Shown here piece after piece: positions 5,588 through 13,869 of a stretch of 19,696 nucleotides of DNA (within the stretch, counting starts at the first letter, position 1; every line of letters starts with the position of its first letter). The stretch is from Clostridia bacterium (GTDB lineage Bacteria > Bacillota > Clostridia > Oscillospirales > Acutalibacteraceae). Where the stretch lies: assembly GCA_900767015.1 (NCBI GenBank), contig CAAFXQ010000162.1, positions 1-19,696 of the forward strand, read 5' to 3'. The position numbers and the translations under genes are program-made. A model generated the notes under the pieces. That model worked only from the letters and a program-made list of their open reading frames with translations, made no database searches and was not told the DNA's origin.

Positions 5588-6295
5588 ATGAAACATGGTA
5601 AAAAATATCTTGATAACGTAAAGCTTTACGATAAAGCTATACTTTTTGATCCTGCGGACGCTCTTGACCTCACCGTTAAGACCGCTACCGCAAAATTCGA
5701 CGAAACCGTTGAAGCCCATATCCGTCTCGGCGTTGACTCCCGTCACGCAGACCAGCAGGTCAGAGGCGCCGTTGTTCTTCCGCACGGAACCGGTAAGACC
5801 GTTCGTGTCGCCGTTTTCGCTAAGGGTGACGACGCAAAGGCTGCCGAAGCCGCAGGCGCAGATATCGTAGGCGCTGAGGATCTCGTTGCTCAGATTCAGG
5901 GCGGTTTCCTTGATTTCGACGTTGCTGTTGCAGCACCGAACATGATGGGTCTTGTAGGCCGTCTCGGTAAGGTTCTCGGTCCCCGCGGACTGATGCCAAG
6001 CCCCAAGGCCGGTACCGTTACGCCGAACGTAGCACAGGCTGTTATCGACGCAAAAGCCGGTAAGATCGAGTACCGTCTTGATAAGACCAACATCATTCAC
6101 TGCCCCATCGGCAAGGCTTCGTTCGGCACTGAGAAGCTTCTTGAAAACTTCAATACGCTTCTTGACGCCGTTATTAAGGCAAAGCCCGCCGCTGCAAAGG
6201 GTCAGTACATCCGTTCCTGCGTTGTTTCCGCAACAATGGGACCGGGCGTCCGCATCAACCCGAACAAGGTTGGTTCCGCTGCGTCCGCTAACTAA
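5588..6295 (+). CDS. rplA: 50S ribosomal protein L1
   Basis: A 235-residue protein, typical for L1. The ATG at 5588 follows aggagg at 5572-5577. Recognisable segments are KTATAKFDETVEAHIRLGVD near the start, RGAVVLPHGTGKTVRVAVFA, and the highly conserved domain-II hinge MGLVGRLGKVLGPRGLMPSP, then GTVTPNV, near residues 120-145. L1 forms the mobile stalk at the ribosomal E site and represses its own mRNA. The two hairpins before rplK and rplA are candidate sites. No terminator follows directly; a new promoter for rplJL starts 15 bases after the stop. Confidence 0.97.
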   Translation: MKHGKKYLDNVKLYDKAILFDPADALDLTVKTATAKFDETVEAHIRLGVDSRHADQQVRGAVVLPHGTGKTVRVAVFAKGDDAKAAEAAGADIVGAEDLVAQIQGGFLDFDVAVAAPNMMGLVGRLGKVLGPRGLMPSPKAGTVTPNVAQAVIDAKAGKIEYRLDKTNIIHCPIGKASFGTEKLLENFNTLLDAVIKAKPAAAKGQYIRSCVVSATMGPGVRINPNKVGSAASAN

Positions 6296-6309
6296 TTTTT
6301 CAAATATAC

Positions 6310-6338
6310 TTGACACGGCTTGCCGTGTGTAGTATAAT
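6310..6338 (+). promoter_or_regulatory. Consensus promoter of rplJ-rplL with dyad in spacer
   Basis: A perfect TTGACA (6310-6315) and TATAAT (6333-6338) are 17 bp apart. A 7-bp perfect inverted repeat (acacggc-tt-gccgtgt, 6313-6328) overlaps the end of the -35 box and fills most of the spacer. No U tract follows the dyad, so it does not look like an rplA terminator. Confidence 0.88.
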
Positions 6339-6344
6339 AACAAA

Positions 6345-6437
6345 GCTGTCGCCCCTAAGACAGCAGGTGTATCACTTAAAGGCTTATGCCGCCTGCCGAG
6401 GAACAATCAGCATTAAAGTTTATGAGACTGTAATGTT
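6345..6437 (+). ncRNA. L10 leader (autoregulatory mRNA element)
   Basis: The leader begins with gctgtc (6345-6350) pairing with gacagc (6359-6364). The stretch gacagcaggtg (6359-6369) and the later gcctgccgagg (6391-6401) are the conserved parts of the L10 leader found upstream of rplJ in Firmicutes, where gcagg pairs with cctgc. L10, or the L10-L12 complex, binds this kink-turn-containing RNA to lower expression of its own mRNA. An attenuator follows. Confidence 0.8.
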
Positions 6438-6479
6438 GTGCCTTTTCTTCGGTTATGAAGGGAAGGCACTTTCCTTTTG
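6438..6479 (+). terminator. Attenuator (intrinsic terminator) in rplJ leader
   Basis: A 13-bp stem with two G-U pairs (6438-6450 with 6457-6469), loop ggttat, is followed by the pyrimidine-rich tract tttccttttg (6470-6479). It lies between the L10 leader and the rplJ ribosome binding site, where L10 binding could favour termination. Confidence 0.8.
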
Positions 6480-6518
6480 TACACCCGAGGGATAAATATT
6501 TCAGGAGGTGAATTCATC

Positions 6519-7091
6519 TTGCCAAGCGCTAAGGTTTTGGAACAGAAAAAGCAGGTAGTAGCCGAGCTTGTTGAAAGACTCAACGCTTCTTGCGCAGGCG
6601 TTATCGTAGATTACAAGGGTATCAACGTAACCGACGACACCGCACTTCGTAAAGAGCTTCGTGAGGCCGGCGTTGAATACACGGTTGTGAAGAACACGCT
6701 TCTTCGTCTTGCAATCGCTTCAACTGAGCTGAGCGGTCTTGAAACCGTCCTTGACGGAACAACCGCTATTGCCACAAGTGCAGATGATTATGTCGCCGCA
6801 GCTCGCATTCTTTGCAAGTTCGCCGACACACACAAAGATTTTGTAATCAAAAACGGCTTCCTTGATAACGAAGTTATCGACGTTGCCAAAGTGACCGGTC
6901 TTGCTAAGCTGCCGTCACGTGAAGTTCTCCTTGCTCAGGTTCTCGGCGCATTCCAGGCTCCGATTTCCGCTTTTGCCCGTGCTATCCAGGCAATCGTTGA
7001 TAAGGACGGCGAAGCTGCTCCCGCCGAGGAAACAGCAACAGAAGCTGCTCCCGCAGAAGAAGCAGCACCCGAAGAAGCTCCCGCTGAATAA
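6519..7091 (+). CDS. rplJ: 50S ribosomal protein L10
   Basis: The TTG at 6519 is the start because caggaggtg (6502-6510) lies eight bases upstream and the protein then begins PSAKVLEQKKQVVAEL, as L10 proteins do; an earlier TTG at 6477 falls within the attenuator. The product has 190 residues. Conserved segments are CAGVIVDYKGINVTDDTALRKELREAGVEYTVVKNTLLRLA (given here as its recognisable run of short motifs DYKGI, LRKELREAG, VKNTLLRLA) and LPSREVLLAQVLGAFQAPIS. L10 anchors L7/L12 dimers at the stalk base. Beyond the usual length of about 165-175 it has an acidic Ala/Glu/Pro tail (residues about 165-190). It is transcribed with rplL under L10-leader control. Confidence 0.96.
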   Translation: MPSAKVLEQKKQVVAELVERLNASCAGVIVDYKGINVTDDTALRKELREAGVEYTVVKNTLLRLAIASTELSGLETVLDGTTAIATSADDYVAAARILCKFADTHKDFVIKNGFLDNEVIDVAKVTGLAKLPSREVLLAQVLGAFQAPISAFARAIQAIVDKDGEAAPAEETATEAAPAEEAAPEEAPAE

Positions 7092-7141
7092 GCGACGGAA
7101 GCAAACAAATTCAACATTTATTTCATTGGAGGTAAAATACC

Positions 7142-7519
7142 ATGGCATCAGAAAAAATTACTGCTATTATTGAAGAGTTAAAGACACTCACAGTTCTCGA
7201 GCTTGCAGATCTTGTTCACGCTGTTGAGGATGAATTCGGCGTATCCGCTGCTGCCGCTGTTGTTGCTGCCGGTCCGGTTGCTGACGCTGGCGCTGCTGCT
7301 GAAGAAAAGACTGAGTTTGATCTTGAGCTTACCGAAGTAGGCGCTGAGAAGATCAAGGTTATCAAGGTTGTTCGTGAGATCACCGGCCTTGGACTTAAGG
7401 AAGCTAAGGAAGCCGTTGACGGTGCACCGAAGGTACTGAAGGAAGCTATGAGCAAGGACGACGCTGAAGCTGCTAAGGCTAAGCTTGAAGAAGTCGGCGC
7501 TAAGGCTACTCTTAAATAA
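7142..7519 (+). CDS. rplL: 50S ribosomal protein L7/L12
   Basis: A 125-residue acidic protein, the normal length. The ATG at 7142 follows ttggaggt at 7126-7133. The N-terminal dimerisation domain (KITAIIEELKTLTVLELADL) is followed by an Ala/Gly/Val-rich hinge (AAAAVVAAGPVADAGAAAEE) and the C-terminal factor-binding domain with the signature KIKVIKVVREITGLGLKEAK near residues 75-94. It recruits translation GTPases on the ribosomal stalk. It closes the rplKAJL block: a strong terminator follows, and rpoB, which usually comes next, is absent from this place. Confidence 0.98.
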   Translation: MASEKITAIIEELKTLTVLELADLVHAVEDEFGVSAAAAVVAAGPVADAGAAAEEKTEFDLELTEVGAEKIKVIKVVREITGLGLKEAKEAVDGAPKVLKEAMSKDDAEAAKAKLEEVGAKATLK

Positions 7520-7537
7520 GTTTTATTGTAACTTTTT

Positions 7538-7584
7538 CCTCATTTTCGCTGTTTTGGCGGCGGAAATGAGGTTTTTCTTTTTTA
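7538..7584 (+). terminator. Intrinsic terminator after rplL
   Basis: An 11-bp stem with one G-U pair (cctcattttcg 7538-7548, cggaaatgagg 7561-7571) is followed by tttttcttttttat. It ends the ribosomal transcription unit 18 bases after the rplL stop. Confidence 0.88.
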
Positions 7585-7612
7585 TCCGGATTGACTCGCA
7601 GGCAATAATAAT

Positions 7613-7651
7613 ATCCCGCAGACGGCTTTCAACTTTTGCTGTCTGCGGGAT
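7613..7651 (-). terminator. Perfect 11-bp stem-loop downstream of gltD
   Basis: atcccgcagac (7613-7623) and gtctgcgggat (7641-7651) pair perfectly around a 17-base loop. It lies 16 bases beyond the gltD stop and between convergent genes. On the minus strand it is followed by attattatt, only moderately T-rich, so it may be a weak terminator or an mRNA 3'-end stabiliser. Confidence 0.5.
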
Positions 7652-7667
7652 TCCCAATTTGCTTGCC

Positions 7668-9149
7668 TTAAATCATGTTGGTGTAACCCATAAGGAAATT
7701 ATCTACCGACTTGGCGCACTCTCTGCCGTCCGCTATGGCGCAGACGACAAGCGACTGACCGTTTTTGCAGTCACCGGCGGCGAACAGCTTCGGGTTTTCG
7801 GTCTGAAATCCGTCTGCTTCGATGACATTGCGGTTCGTCAGCTTTGCCGAAAAGACGGAGGCTGTCTTGTCCTCACAGCCTAAAAAGCCGGCGGCAATCA
7901 GAAGAAGCTGACAGGGGATTTCCTCTTCGCTGCCCTCTACGGGAACGAATTGAAGTCTGCCGGTGTCGGGGCCTTTTTTGCCCTCAAGTTTTACGGTAAT
8001 CAGGCTCTTGATTTCGCCGTTTTCGTCGGTCGTGATGTCCTTGACCGTTGTGCTGTAAATTCTCGGGTCGTGTCCGAATACGGCAATCGCTTCCTCCTGA
8101 CCGTAGTCGGTCTTTTTGGACTTCGGATATTCCGGCCATGGATTCGATTCGGGTCTTTCCTCAGGCGGTTCGGGAAGCATTTCAAGCTGGGTTACGCTTT
8201 TTGCGCCGTGACGGATTGACGTGCCGACACAGTCGTTGCCCGTGTCGCCGCCTCCGACAATGACGACGTCCTTGTCCTTGGCGCTGATGAAAGTGCCGTC
8301 CTTAAGATCAGCTTCAAGCAGGCTTTTCGTTGTGCTCGAAAGAAAGTCAACCGCATAATAGATGCCCTTTGCCTTTTGCTCTTCTTTGAAGATGTTTCTT
8401 GCCTTTCTTGCGCCGCAGCAAAGCACAACGGCATCGTAGTCGGAAAGAAGCTTCTGCGCTTTCGATTTGCTGTTGAGATTGTAATTCGTCTCGAACTTTA
8501 CGCCCTGTTTTTTCATCAGCTCAATGCGCCGTTCGATGACGCTCTTTTCAATCTTCATGTTCGGAATGCCATACATCAAAAGTCCGCCCGGTCTGTCGTC
8601 CCGTTCAAAAACGGTGACAAGGTGACCTCTTTGGTTGAGCCTGTCCGCTACGGCAAGCCCCGCAGGACCTGAGCCGATAACGGCGACCTGTTTGTCGGTT
8701 CTGACCGCCGGCGGTTCGCTTTTCATCAGTCCGTTTTTGTACGCATATTCGATGACGGCAAGCTCGTTGTCTCTGACGGTGACGGGCGAGCCGTTATAGC
8801 CGCAGGTGCACGCACATTCGCAAAGGGCAGGGCAGACTCGTCCCGTAAATTCGGGGAAGTCGTTGGTCTTCAAAAGCCGGGACAGCGCATGACCGATGTT
8901 GCCGTTGTAAATCTCATCGTTCCATTCGGGAATGAGATTGTGAAGCGGACAGCCGGTTCTCATGCCGGAGAGCACCATGCCCGATTGACAGAACGGAACG
9001 CCGCAGTTCATACAGCGTCCGCCCTGTTCCTTTCTTTCCTCGGGAGACAGCGGAATATGAAATTCGTTAAAGTTTTTGATACGCTCAAGCGGCGGCACCG
9101 AACGGTTGCCGAGTCGTTCGTAATCTAAAAATCCTGTATCTTTACCCAT
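7668..9149 (-). CDS. gltD: Glutamate synthase small subunit (NADPH/NADH oxidoreductase)
   Basis: GltD takes electrons from NAD(P)H through FAD and iron-sulfur clusters to GltB, which makes two glutamates from glutamine and 2-oxoglutarate. The 493-residue product has the N-terminal double [4Fe-4S] domain (CMNCGVPFC at 46-54, C67, and CPALCECACTC at 106-116). It then has the FAD-binding GSGPAG (159-164) with RPGGLLMYGIP, and the NAD(P)-binding GGGDTG (299-304). The C-terminal flavin motif is LFAAGDC. Its ATG is reached by a ribosome binding site that directly follows the gltB stop (taaggagg), so the two are translationally close and in one operon. The second cysteine region has extra cysteines compared with the plain CPxxCExxC form. 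Confidence 0.96.
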   Translation of the reverse strand: MGKDTGFLDYERLGNRSVPPLERIKNFNEFHIPLSPEERKEQGGRCMNCGVPFCQSGMVLSGMRTGCPLHNLIPEWNDEIYNGNIGHALSRLLKTNDFPEFTGRVCPALCECACTCGYNGSPVTVRDNELAVIEYAYKNGLMKSEPPAVRTDKQVAVIGSGPAGLAVADRLNQRGHLVTVFERDDRPGGLLMYGIPNMKIEKSVIERRIELMKKQGVKFETNYNLNSKSKAQKLLSDYDAVVLCCGARKARNIFKEEQKAKGIYYAVDFLSSTTKSLLEADLKDGTFISAKDKDVVIVGGGDTGNDCVGTSIRHGAKSVTQLEMLPEPPEERPESNPWPEYPKSKKTDYGQEEAIAVFGHDPRIYSTTVKDITTDENGEIKSLITVKLEGKKGPDTGRLQFVPVEGSEEEIPCQLLLIAAGFLGCEDKTASVFSAKLTNRNVIEADGFQTENPKLFAAGDCKNGQSLVVCAIADGRECAKSVDNFLMGYTNMI

Positions 9150-9162
9150 TTTTCGTGCCTCC

Positions 9163-12100
9163 TTACTTTATGCTCGAATAAAACGCTTCGATTTCCGCCT
9201 GCTCACGGCTCATACCCTTTTCCTCCATGACGGAGATGGACTGAAGCATTTTTGCGTAGTCGACGGGAACGATTTTCTTGAACTGCGTTTTGTAGAAGTC
9301 GAAGTCGTCGAGAATCCGTTTCGCTTTCGGCGATTTTGTCTCTTTATAGTGACGGGAAATCAGGTCGAAAAGCTCTTCAAATTCATATTTTTCTTTAAGC
9401 CCCTGCATGGTAATCATGTCCTTGTTGACCTTTAAGTAAAGGTCGTGCTTTTCGTCAAGAACGTACGCAATACCGCCGCTCATTCCGGCGGCAAAGTTCT
9501 TGCCGGTTTCGCCGAGGATAACGACCATGCCGCCCGTCATGTATTCACAGCCGTGGTCGCCGACGCCCTCAACGACTGCTGTTGCACCCGAATTTCGTAC
9601 GCAGAAGCGTTCGCCTGCGATTCCGGCTACAAAGGCACTGCCGGCCGTTGCACCGTAAAGGGCAACGTTGCCGATGATGATGTTTTCTTCGGGCTTGAAT
9701 ACGGCGTTTTTCGGCGGATAGATGGCAATTTTACCGCCGGAAAGTCCTTTTCCGAAGTAGTCGTTGCTGTCGCCCTCAACCCGTAAGGTGAGTCCTTTCG
9801 GAATGAATGCGCCGAACGACTGACCGGCTCCGCCCTTGAACGAGACGGTGTAGGTGTCCTCGGGAAGCGTGTTGCCGAAGCGCTTGGTGATTTCCGAGCC
9901 TAAAATCGTACCGGCGGTACGGTTGGTACTGGTAATTTCGGTGCTGACCGAAGCTTTTTCTTTCTTTTTGAAGTGCGGTTCGAGAGCGGGGAGAAGCACT
10001 TTTACGTCAAGCGTTTCGTCAAGCTTAAAGTCAAAGACGTCCTTGGGATTAAAATGAAGCTGTGCTTCGTCCTCATAAGGATTGTTGATAATCGCCGACA
10101 TATCGACCTTCGACGCACGGGAGGTAATCATCTTGTCACGGACTTTCAGTAAGTCGCTTCTGCCGACAAGCTCGTCGACCGAATGAACGCCGAGCTTTGC
10201 CATGATTTCACGAAGCTGACGGGCAATAAAGTACATGAAGTTGACAACGTATTCCTTTTTGCCCTTGAAGCGTTTGCGAAGCTCGGGGTTTTGTGTGGCG
10301 ATGCCGACAGGGCAGGTGTCAAGATTACAGACTCTCATCATCATACAGCCCATACAGATAAGCGGAGCGGTCGCAAAGCCGAATTCTTCGGCGCCGAGCA
10401 TGGCGGCGATTGCCACGTCACGGCCGGTCATCAGCTTGCCGTCGGTTTCGATAATGACACGGGAACGAAGCCCGTTCTGAATCAGCGTCTGATGCGTTTC
10501 CGCAACGCCTAATTCCCACGGAAGTCCGGCGTTGTGAATCGAGCTTTTCGGAGCGGCGCCCGTACCGCCGTCGTAGCCGGAAATCAGGACAACCTGTGCG
10601 CCGGCTTTCGCAACACCGGCAGCAATCGTACCGACGCCGCATTCGGAAACAAGCTTGACCGAGATTCTTGCGTCACGGTTGGCGTTTTTCAGGTCGTAAA
10701 TCAGCTGTGCCAAATCCTCGATAGAGTAAATATCATGATGCGGCGGGGGAGAAATCAGCGACACGCCCGGGGTCGAATATCTCGTTTTGGCAATCCACGG
10801 ATAAACCTTTTTGCCGGGCAGATGTCCGCCCTCGCCGGGTTTTGCGCCCTGCGCCATTTTAATCTGAATTTCCTTTGCGCTGTTTAAGTATTCGCTTGTC
10901 ACGCCGAAGCGTCCGGAAGCGACCTGCTTAATGGCACTGCAGCAGTCAGATTTGAGTCTTGCAGGTAATTCGCCGCCCTCACCAGAGTTCGACTTTCCGC
11001 CGATTTCGTTCATCGCCCGGGCTAAGCACTCGTGCGCCTCCTGCGAAATCGAGCCGTAGGACATAGCCCCCGTCTTGAAGCGTTTGACGATGCTTTCTTC
11101 CTTTTCGACCTCATCAAGCGGGATGCCGCCGTTTTCGTCGAACTTGAAGTCCAAAAGTCCCCGTAACGTATGCGGAACGTCGGAGTCAACAAGCTTGGTG
11201 TATTCGAGAAAACGCTCGTAGTCGCCCTCTCTTGTCGCCCGTTGGAGCGTGACAATCGTTTCGGGGCTGTACAGGTGGTCGTCCTTGTCGTTGCCGGAAC
11301 GAAGCTTATGGTCGCCGCTTGAGTCAAGCGTGATGTCGATCCCTAAGCCGAGCGGGTCAAAGGCGTGAGAATGACGCCACTTGACGCCCTCGTCGATTTC
11401 TGTAAGGCCGATTCCGCCGACACGGCTTGTTGTATTCGCAAAATATTTGTCAATGACGCTCTTTTCGATGCCGATGACCTCGAAAATCTGCGCCGACTGA
11501 TAAGACTGCAGGGTGGAAATACCCATTTTCGAAGCGATTTTGACAATTCCGTGAAGCACCGCCTTGCAGTAGTCGTCAACGGCAACGCTAAGATCCTTGT
11601 CAAGCATACCGATGTTAATCAGTTCCTCGATGCTTTCAAACGCAAGATATGGGCAGACCGCTCTTGCGCCGAAGCCTAAGAGGGTAGCGAAGTGGTGAAC
11701 GCTTCTCGGCTCGCCGGTTTCGATGATGATGGAAACGGCGGTACGTTTTTTGGTTCTTATCAGATGGTTTTCAACCGCCGAAACGGCAAGCAGACTCGGA
11801 ATTGCAACGTGGTTTTCGTCTACGCCCTTGTCCGAAAGAATGATGATGTTGTTGCCGTTTTTGTACGCTCTGTCGACCGCAACAAAAAGCTGGTCAAGGG
11901 CTCTTTCAAGCGGCGTGCTGATGTAGTAGAGTAAGGGGATCGTGCAGACCTTAAAGCCCGGCTTATCCATGGAGCGGATTTTGAGCATATCAATGTTGGT
12001 TAAAATCGGGTGCTTAATCTGAAGCACACAGCAGTTTTCCGCTTTTTCCTCGAGAAGATTACCGTCCGAGCCGATGTAGACGCAGGTGTCGGTGATGATT

Positions 12101-13683
12101 TCTTCACGGATAGCGTCAATCGGGGGGTTCGTAACCTGGGCAAAAATCTGCTTGAAATAGTTGAACAGCGGCTGATGCTTGTCGGAAAGAACGGCAAGCG
12201 GAATATCGACACCCATGGCGGCGGTCTGTTCGATGCCGTTTTTCGCCATCGGTAAAATCGTCGTTTTCACGTCCTCGTAGGTGTAGCCGAATGCCTTATA
12301 TAATAGGTCACGTTCGGCTTGCGTATGCGTGTGCGCCTTGATGTTCGGAATCGGAAGCTCGCTTAAGTGGACGAGGTTTGCGTCCACCCATTCGCCGTAC
12401 GGCTCACGGCTTGCAAAATACTGCTTAAGCTCCTCGTCGTCAATGACCCTCTTTTGCTTGGTGTCAACGAGAAGCATTTTGCCCGGCTCGAGGCGGGACT
12501 TTTTAATGACCTTGCTTTCGTCAAAGTCGAGCACGCCGACCTCACTCGACAGCACAAGATAGCCGTCCGAGGTGATATAGTACCGTGACGGACGAAGCCC
12601 GTTTCGGTCAAGCGTGGCACCGACCACGTCACCGTCGGAAAAGAGAATGGCGGCAGGGCCGTCCCACGGCTCCATCATGGTTGAATAGTATTCGTAAAAC
12701 GCCCGCTTTTCGACACTCATGTTTTTGACGTTCCGCCACGGCTCGGGAATGACAATCATCATCGCAAGCGGGAGCGGCATACCGTTCATGACAAGAAATT
12801 CGATCGTGTTGTCAAGCATCGACGAGTCGGAGCCTGACGTATCGACAACGGGCAGAACCTTGTCCATATCGTCACGCAAAAGGGGAGAATCCATCGTTTC
12901 CTCACGGGAAAGCATACGGTCGATGTTGCCCCGAATTGTATTGATTTCGCCGTTATGAAGAATATAGCGGTTCGGGTGCGCCCGTTCCCAGCTCGGGTTG
13001 GTGTTGGTCGAAAACCGGGAATGTACAAGAGCGATTGCCGAAACATAGTCCTCACTCTGAAGGTCGGAATAAAACGAGCGAAGCTGATGCACAAGGAACA
13101 TACCCTTGTAAACGATCGTCCGGCAAGAAAGCGACGGAATATAGATGTTGTCCGTACTCTGTTCAAAAACACGCCGTGCGATATAAAGCCTTCTTTCAAA
13201 GTCGAGGTCGGTTTTGCAGCTTTCGGGCTTTTTGATGAAAACCTGTTCGATATACGGCATACAGCTTTTTGCTTTTTCGCCGAGCACCTCGGTGCAGACG
13301 GGCACGGTACGCCAGAAAAGAAGCTCTAAGCCCTCACGCTTTGCTACAACCTCGAAGAGCTTTTTTGCCTGATTCCGGGCGAGCGTTTGTGTCGGGAAAA
13401 AGAACATGCCGACGGCGTATTCTCTTTCTTTTCCGATGTCAATGCCTTTTTCTTTCGCAACACGGGAGAAAAACTTGTGCGAAATCTGAAGCATTATGCC
13501 GACGCCGTCACCGGTTTCGCCCGTGGCGTCCTTGCCGGCTCTGTGCTCGAGCTTTTCGACGATTTTCAGCGCATCGTCCACAACCTTATGGCTTTTTGTT
13601 CCGTCAATGCTTATCACGGCGCCGATACCGCACGCATCGTGCTCAAAGGCGCTGTCATAAAGACCTTTTTGTATTCTTTCCAT
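9163..13683 (-). CDS. gltB: Glutamate synthase large subunit
   Basis: The start is the ATG at 13683, behind ggaggtg (13689-13695 on the minus strand). A longer open frame to 13809 only reads through the promoter and leader. The product has 1506 residues, the normal size. Family members are cleaved before a catalytic cysteine, here Cys18 (DACGIG); the glutamine amidotransferase domain spans about 18-420 (HSRFSTNT 221-228, NGEINTIRGN 244-253). A central linker domain covers about 450-780. The FMN/2-oxoglutarate synthase domain follows (GAMSYGSIS 872-880, KPGEGGHLPG 948-957, ISPPPHHDIYS 977-987). The [3Fe-4S] ligands CX5CX4C are Cys1113, 1119 and 1124. The beta-helix domain with repeated glycines closes it. 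It is the first gene of gltBD, under a promoter and a hairpin-bearing leader at 13684-13809. Confidence 0.97.
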   Translation of the reverse strand: MERIQKGLYDSAFEHDACGIGAVISIDGTKSHKVVDDALKIVEKLEHRAGKDATGETGDGVGIMLQISHKFFSRVAKEKGIDIGKEREYAVGMFFFPTQTLARNQAKKLFEVVAKREGLELLFWRTVPVCTEVLGEKAKSCMPYIEQVFIKKPESCKTDLDFERRLYIARRVFEQSTDNIYIPSLSCRTIVYKGMFLVHQLRSFYSDLQSEDYVSAIALVHSRFSTNTNPSWERAHPNRYILHNGEINTIRGNIDRMLSREETMDSPLLRDDMDKVLPVVDTSGSDSSMLDNTIEFLVMNGMPLPLAMMIVIPEPWRNVKNMSVEKRAFYEYYSTMMEPWDGPAAILFSDGDVVGATLDRNGLRPSRYYITSDGYLVLSSEVGVLDFDESKVIKKSRLEPGKMLLVDTKQKRVIDDEELKQYFASREPYGEWVDANLVHLSELPIPNIKAHTHTQAERDLLYKAFGYTYEDVKTTILPMAKNGIEQTAAMGVDIPLAVLSDKHQPLFNYFKQIFAQVTNPPIDAIREEIITDTCVYIGSDGNLLEEKAENCCVLQIKHPILTNIDMLKIRSMDKPGFKVCTIPLLYYISTPLERALDQLFVAVDRAYKNGNNIIILSDKGVDENHVAIPSLLAVSAVENHLIRTKKRTAVSIIIETGEPRSVHHFATLLGFGARAVCPYLAFESIEELINIGMLDKDLSVAVDDYCKAVLHGIVKIASKMGISTLQSYQSAQIFEVIGIEKSVIDKYFANTTSRVGGIGLTEIDEGVKWRHSHAFDPLGLGIDITLDSSGDHKLRSGNDKDDHLYSPETIVTLQRATREGDYERFLEYTKLVDSDVPHTLRGLLDFKFDENGGIPLDEVEKEESIVKRFKTGAMSYGSISQEAHECLARAMNEIGGKSNSGEGGELPARLKSDCCSAIKQVASGRFGVTSEYLNSAKEIQIKMAQGAKPGEGGHLPGKKVYPWIAKTRYSTPGVSLISPPPHHDIYSIEDLAQLIYDLKNANRDARISVKLVSECGVGTIAAGVAKAGAQVVLISGYDGGTGAAPKSSIHNAGLPWELGVAETHQTLIQNGLRSRVIIETDGKLMTGRDVAIAAMLGAEEFGFATAPLICMGCMMMRVCNLDTCPVGIATQNPELRKRFKGKKEYVVNFMYFIARQLREIMAKLGVHSVDELVGRSDLLKVRDKMITSRASKVDMSAIINNPYEDEAQLHFNPKDVFDFKLDETLDVKVLLPALEPHFKKKEKASVSTEITSTNRTAGTILGSEITKRFGNTLPEDTYTVSFKGGAGQSFGAFIPKGLTLRVEGDSNDYFGKGLSGGKIAIYPPKNAVFKPEENIIIGNVALYGATAGSAFVAGIAGERFCVRNSGATAVVEGVGDHGCEYMTGGMVVILGETGKNFAAGMSGGIAYVLDEKHDLYLKVNKDMITMQGLKEKYEFEELFDLISRHYKETKSPKAKRILDDFDFYKTQFKKIVPVDYAKMLQSISVMEEKGMSREQAEIEAFYSSIK

Positions 13684-13696
13684 ATAGTCACCTCCG

Positions 13697-13719
13697 ACAG
13701 CAAACGGGGTGTCTGCTGT
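13697..13719 (-). promoter_or_regulatory. Leader hairpin abutting the gltB ribosome binding site
   Basis: On the minus strand acagcagac pairs with gtttgctgt (9 bp, one G-U) around a 5-base loop. It ends one base before GGAGGTG of gltB, so it could affect ribosome access or alternate with the terminator-like hairpin just upstream. Confidence 0.5.
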
Positions 13720-13721
13720 AC

Positions 13722-13762
13722 AAAAATAAAAAAGGGCGCAATTCTCCTTACGAGAAAGCGCC
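13722..13762 (-). terminator. Promoter-proximal intrinsic terminator/attenuator in gltB leader
   Basis: On the minus strand ggcgc-t-ttctc pairs with gagaa-tt-gcgcc around the loop gtaag (13735-13762). It is followed by cttttttatttttg (13734-13722). This is a well-formed intrinsic terminator about a dozen bases after the predicted transcription start and 40 bases before the gltB start codon, so read-through must be allowed or regulated. Confidence 0.68.
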
Positions 13763-13780
13763 TTTGCTTTTTCAATAAGT

Positions 13781-13809
13781 ATAGTACATGATTTTTCCCG
13801 ATTTGTCAA
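13781..13809 (-). promoter_or_regulatory. Promoter of gltBD
   Basis: On the minus strand a perfect -35 TTGACA (13809-13804) and a -10 TACTAT (13786-13781) are 17 bp apart. It begins about 60 bases after the stop of the upstream transporter gene, on the same strand. Confidence 0.75.
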
Positions 13810-13869
13810 TCGAGTATATGGTCATTTTCTATATTTTTCGCCGTTTTCCTTGGTGATTTTACACAAAAT

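Noticed and set aside
5528..6406. A 292-residue minus-strand open frame opposite rplA
   Set aside because: It lies wholly antisense to a certain L1 gene and its promoter region, has no recognisable domain or RBS, and arises from codon bias.
13269..13778. A 169-residue plus-strand frame opposite the gltB start
   Set aside because: Arg/Phe-rich composition with no domain; it is antisense to the glutamine amidotransferase domain and leader of gltB.
13684..13809. N-terminal extension of GltB or a leader peptide beginning at 13809
   Set aside because: The putative TTG start is the -35 box itself; the family start and the strong RBS support ATG 13683.
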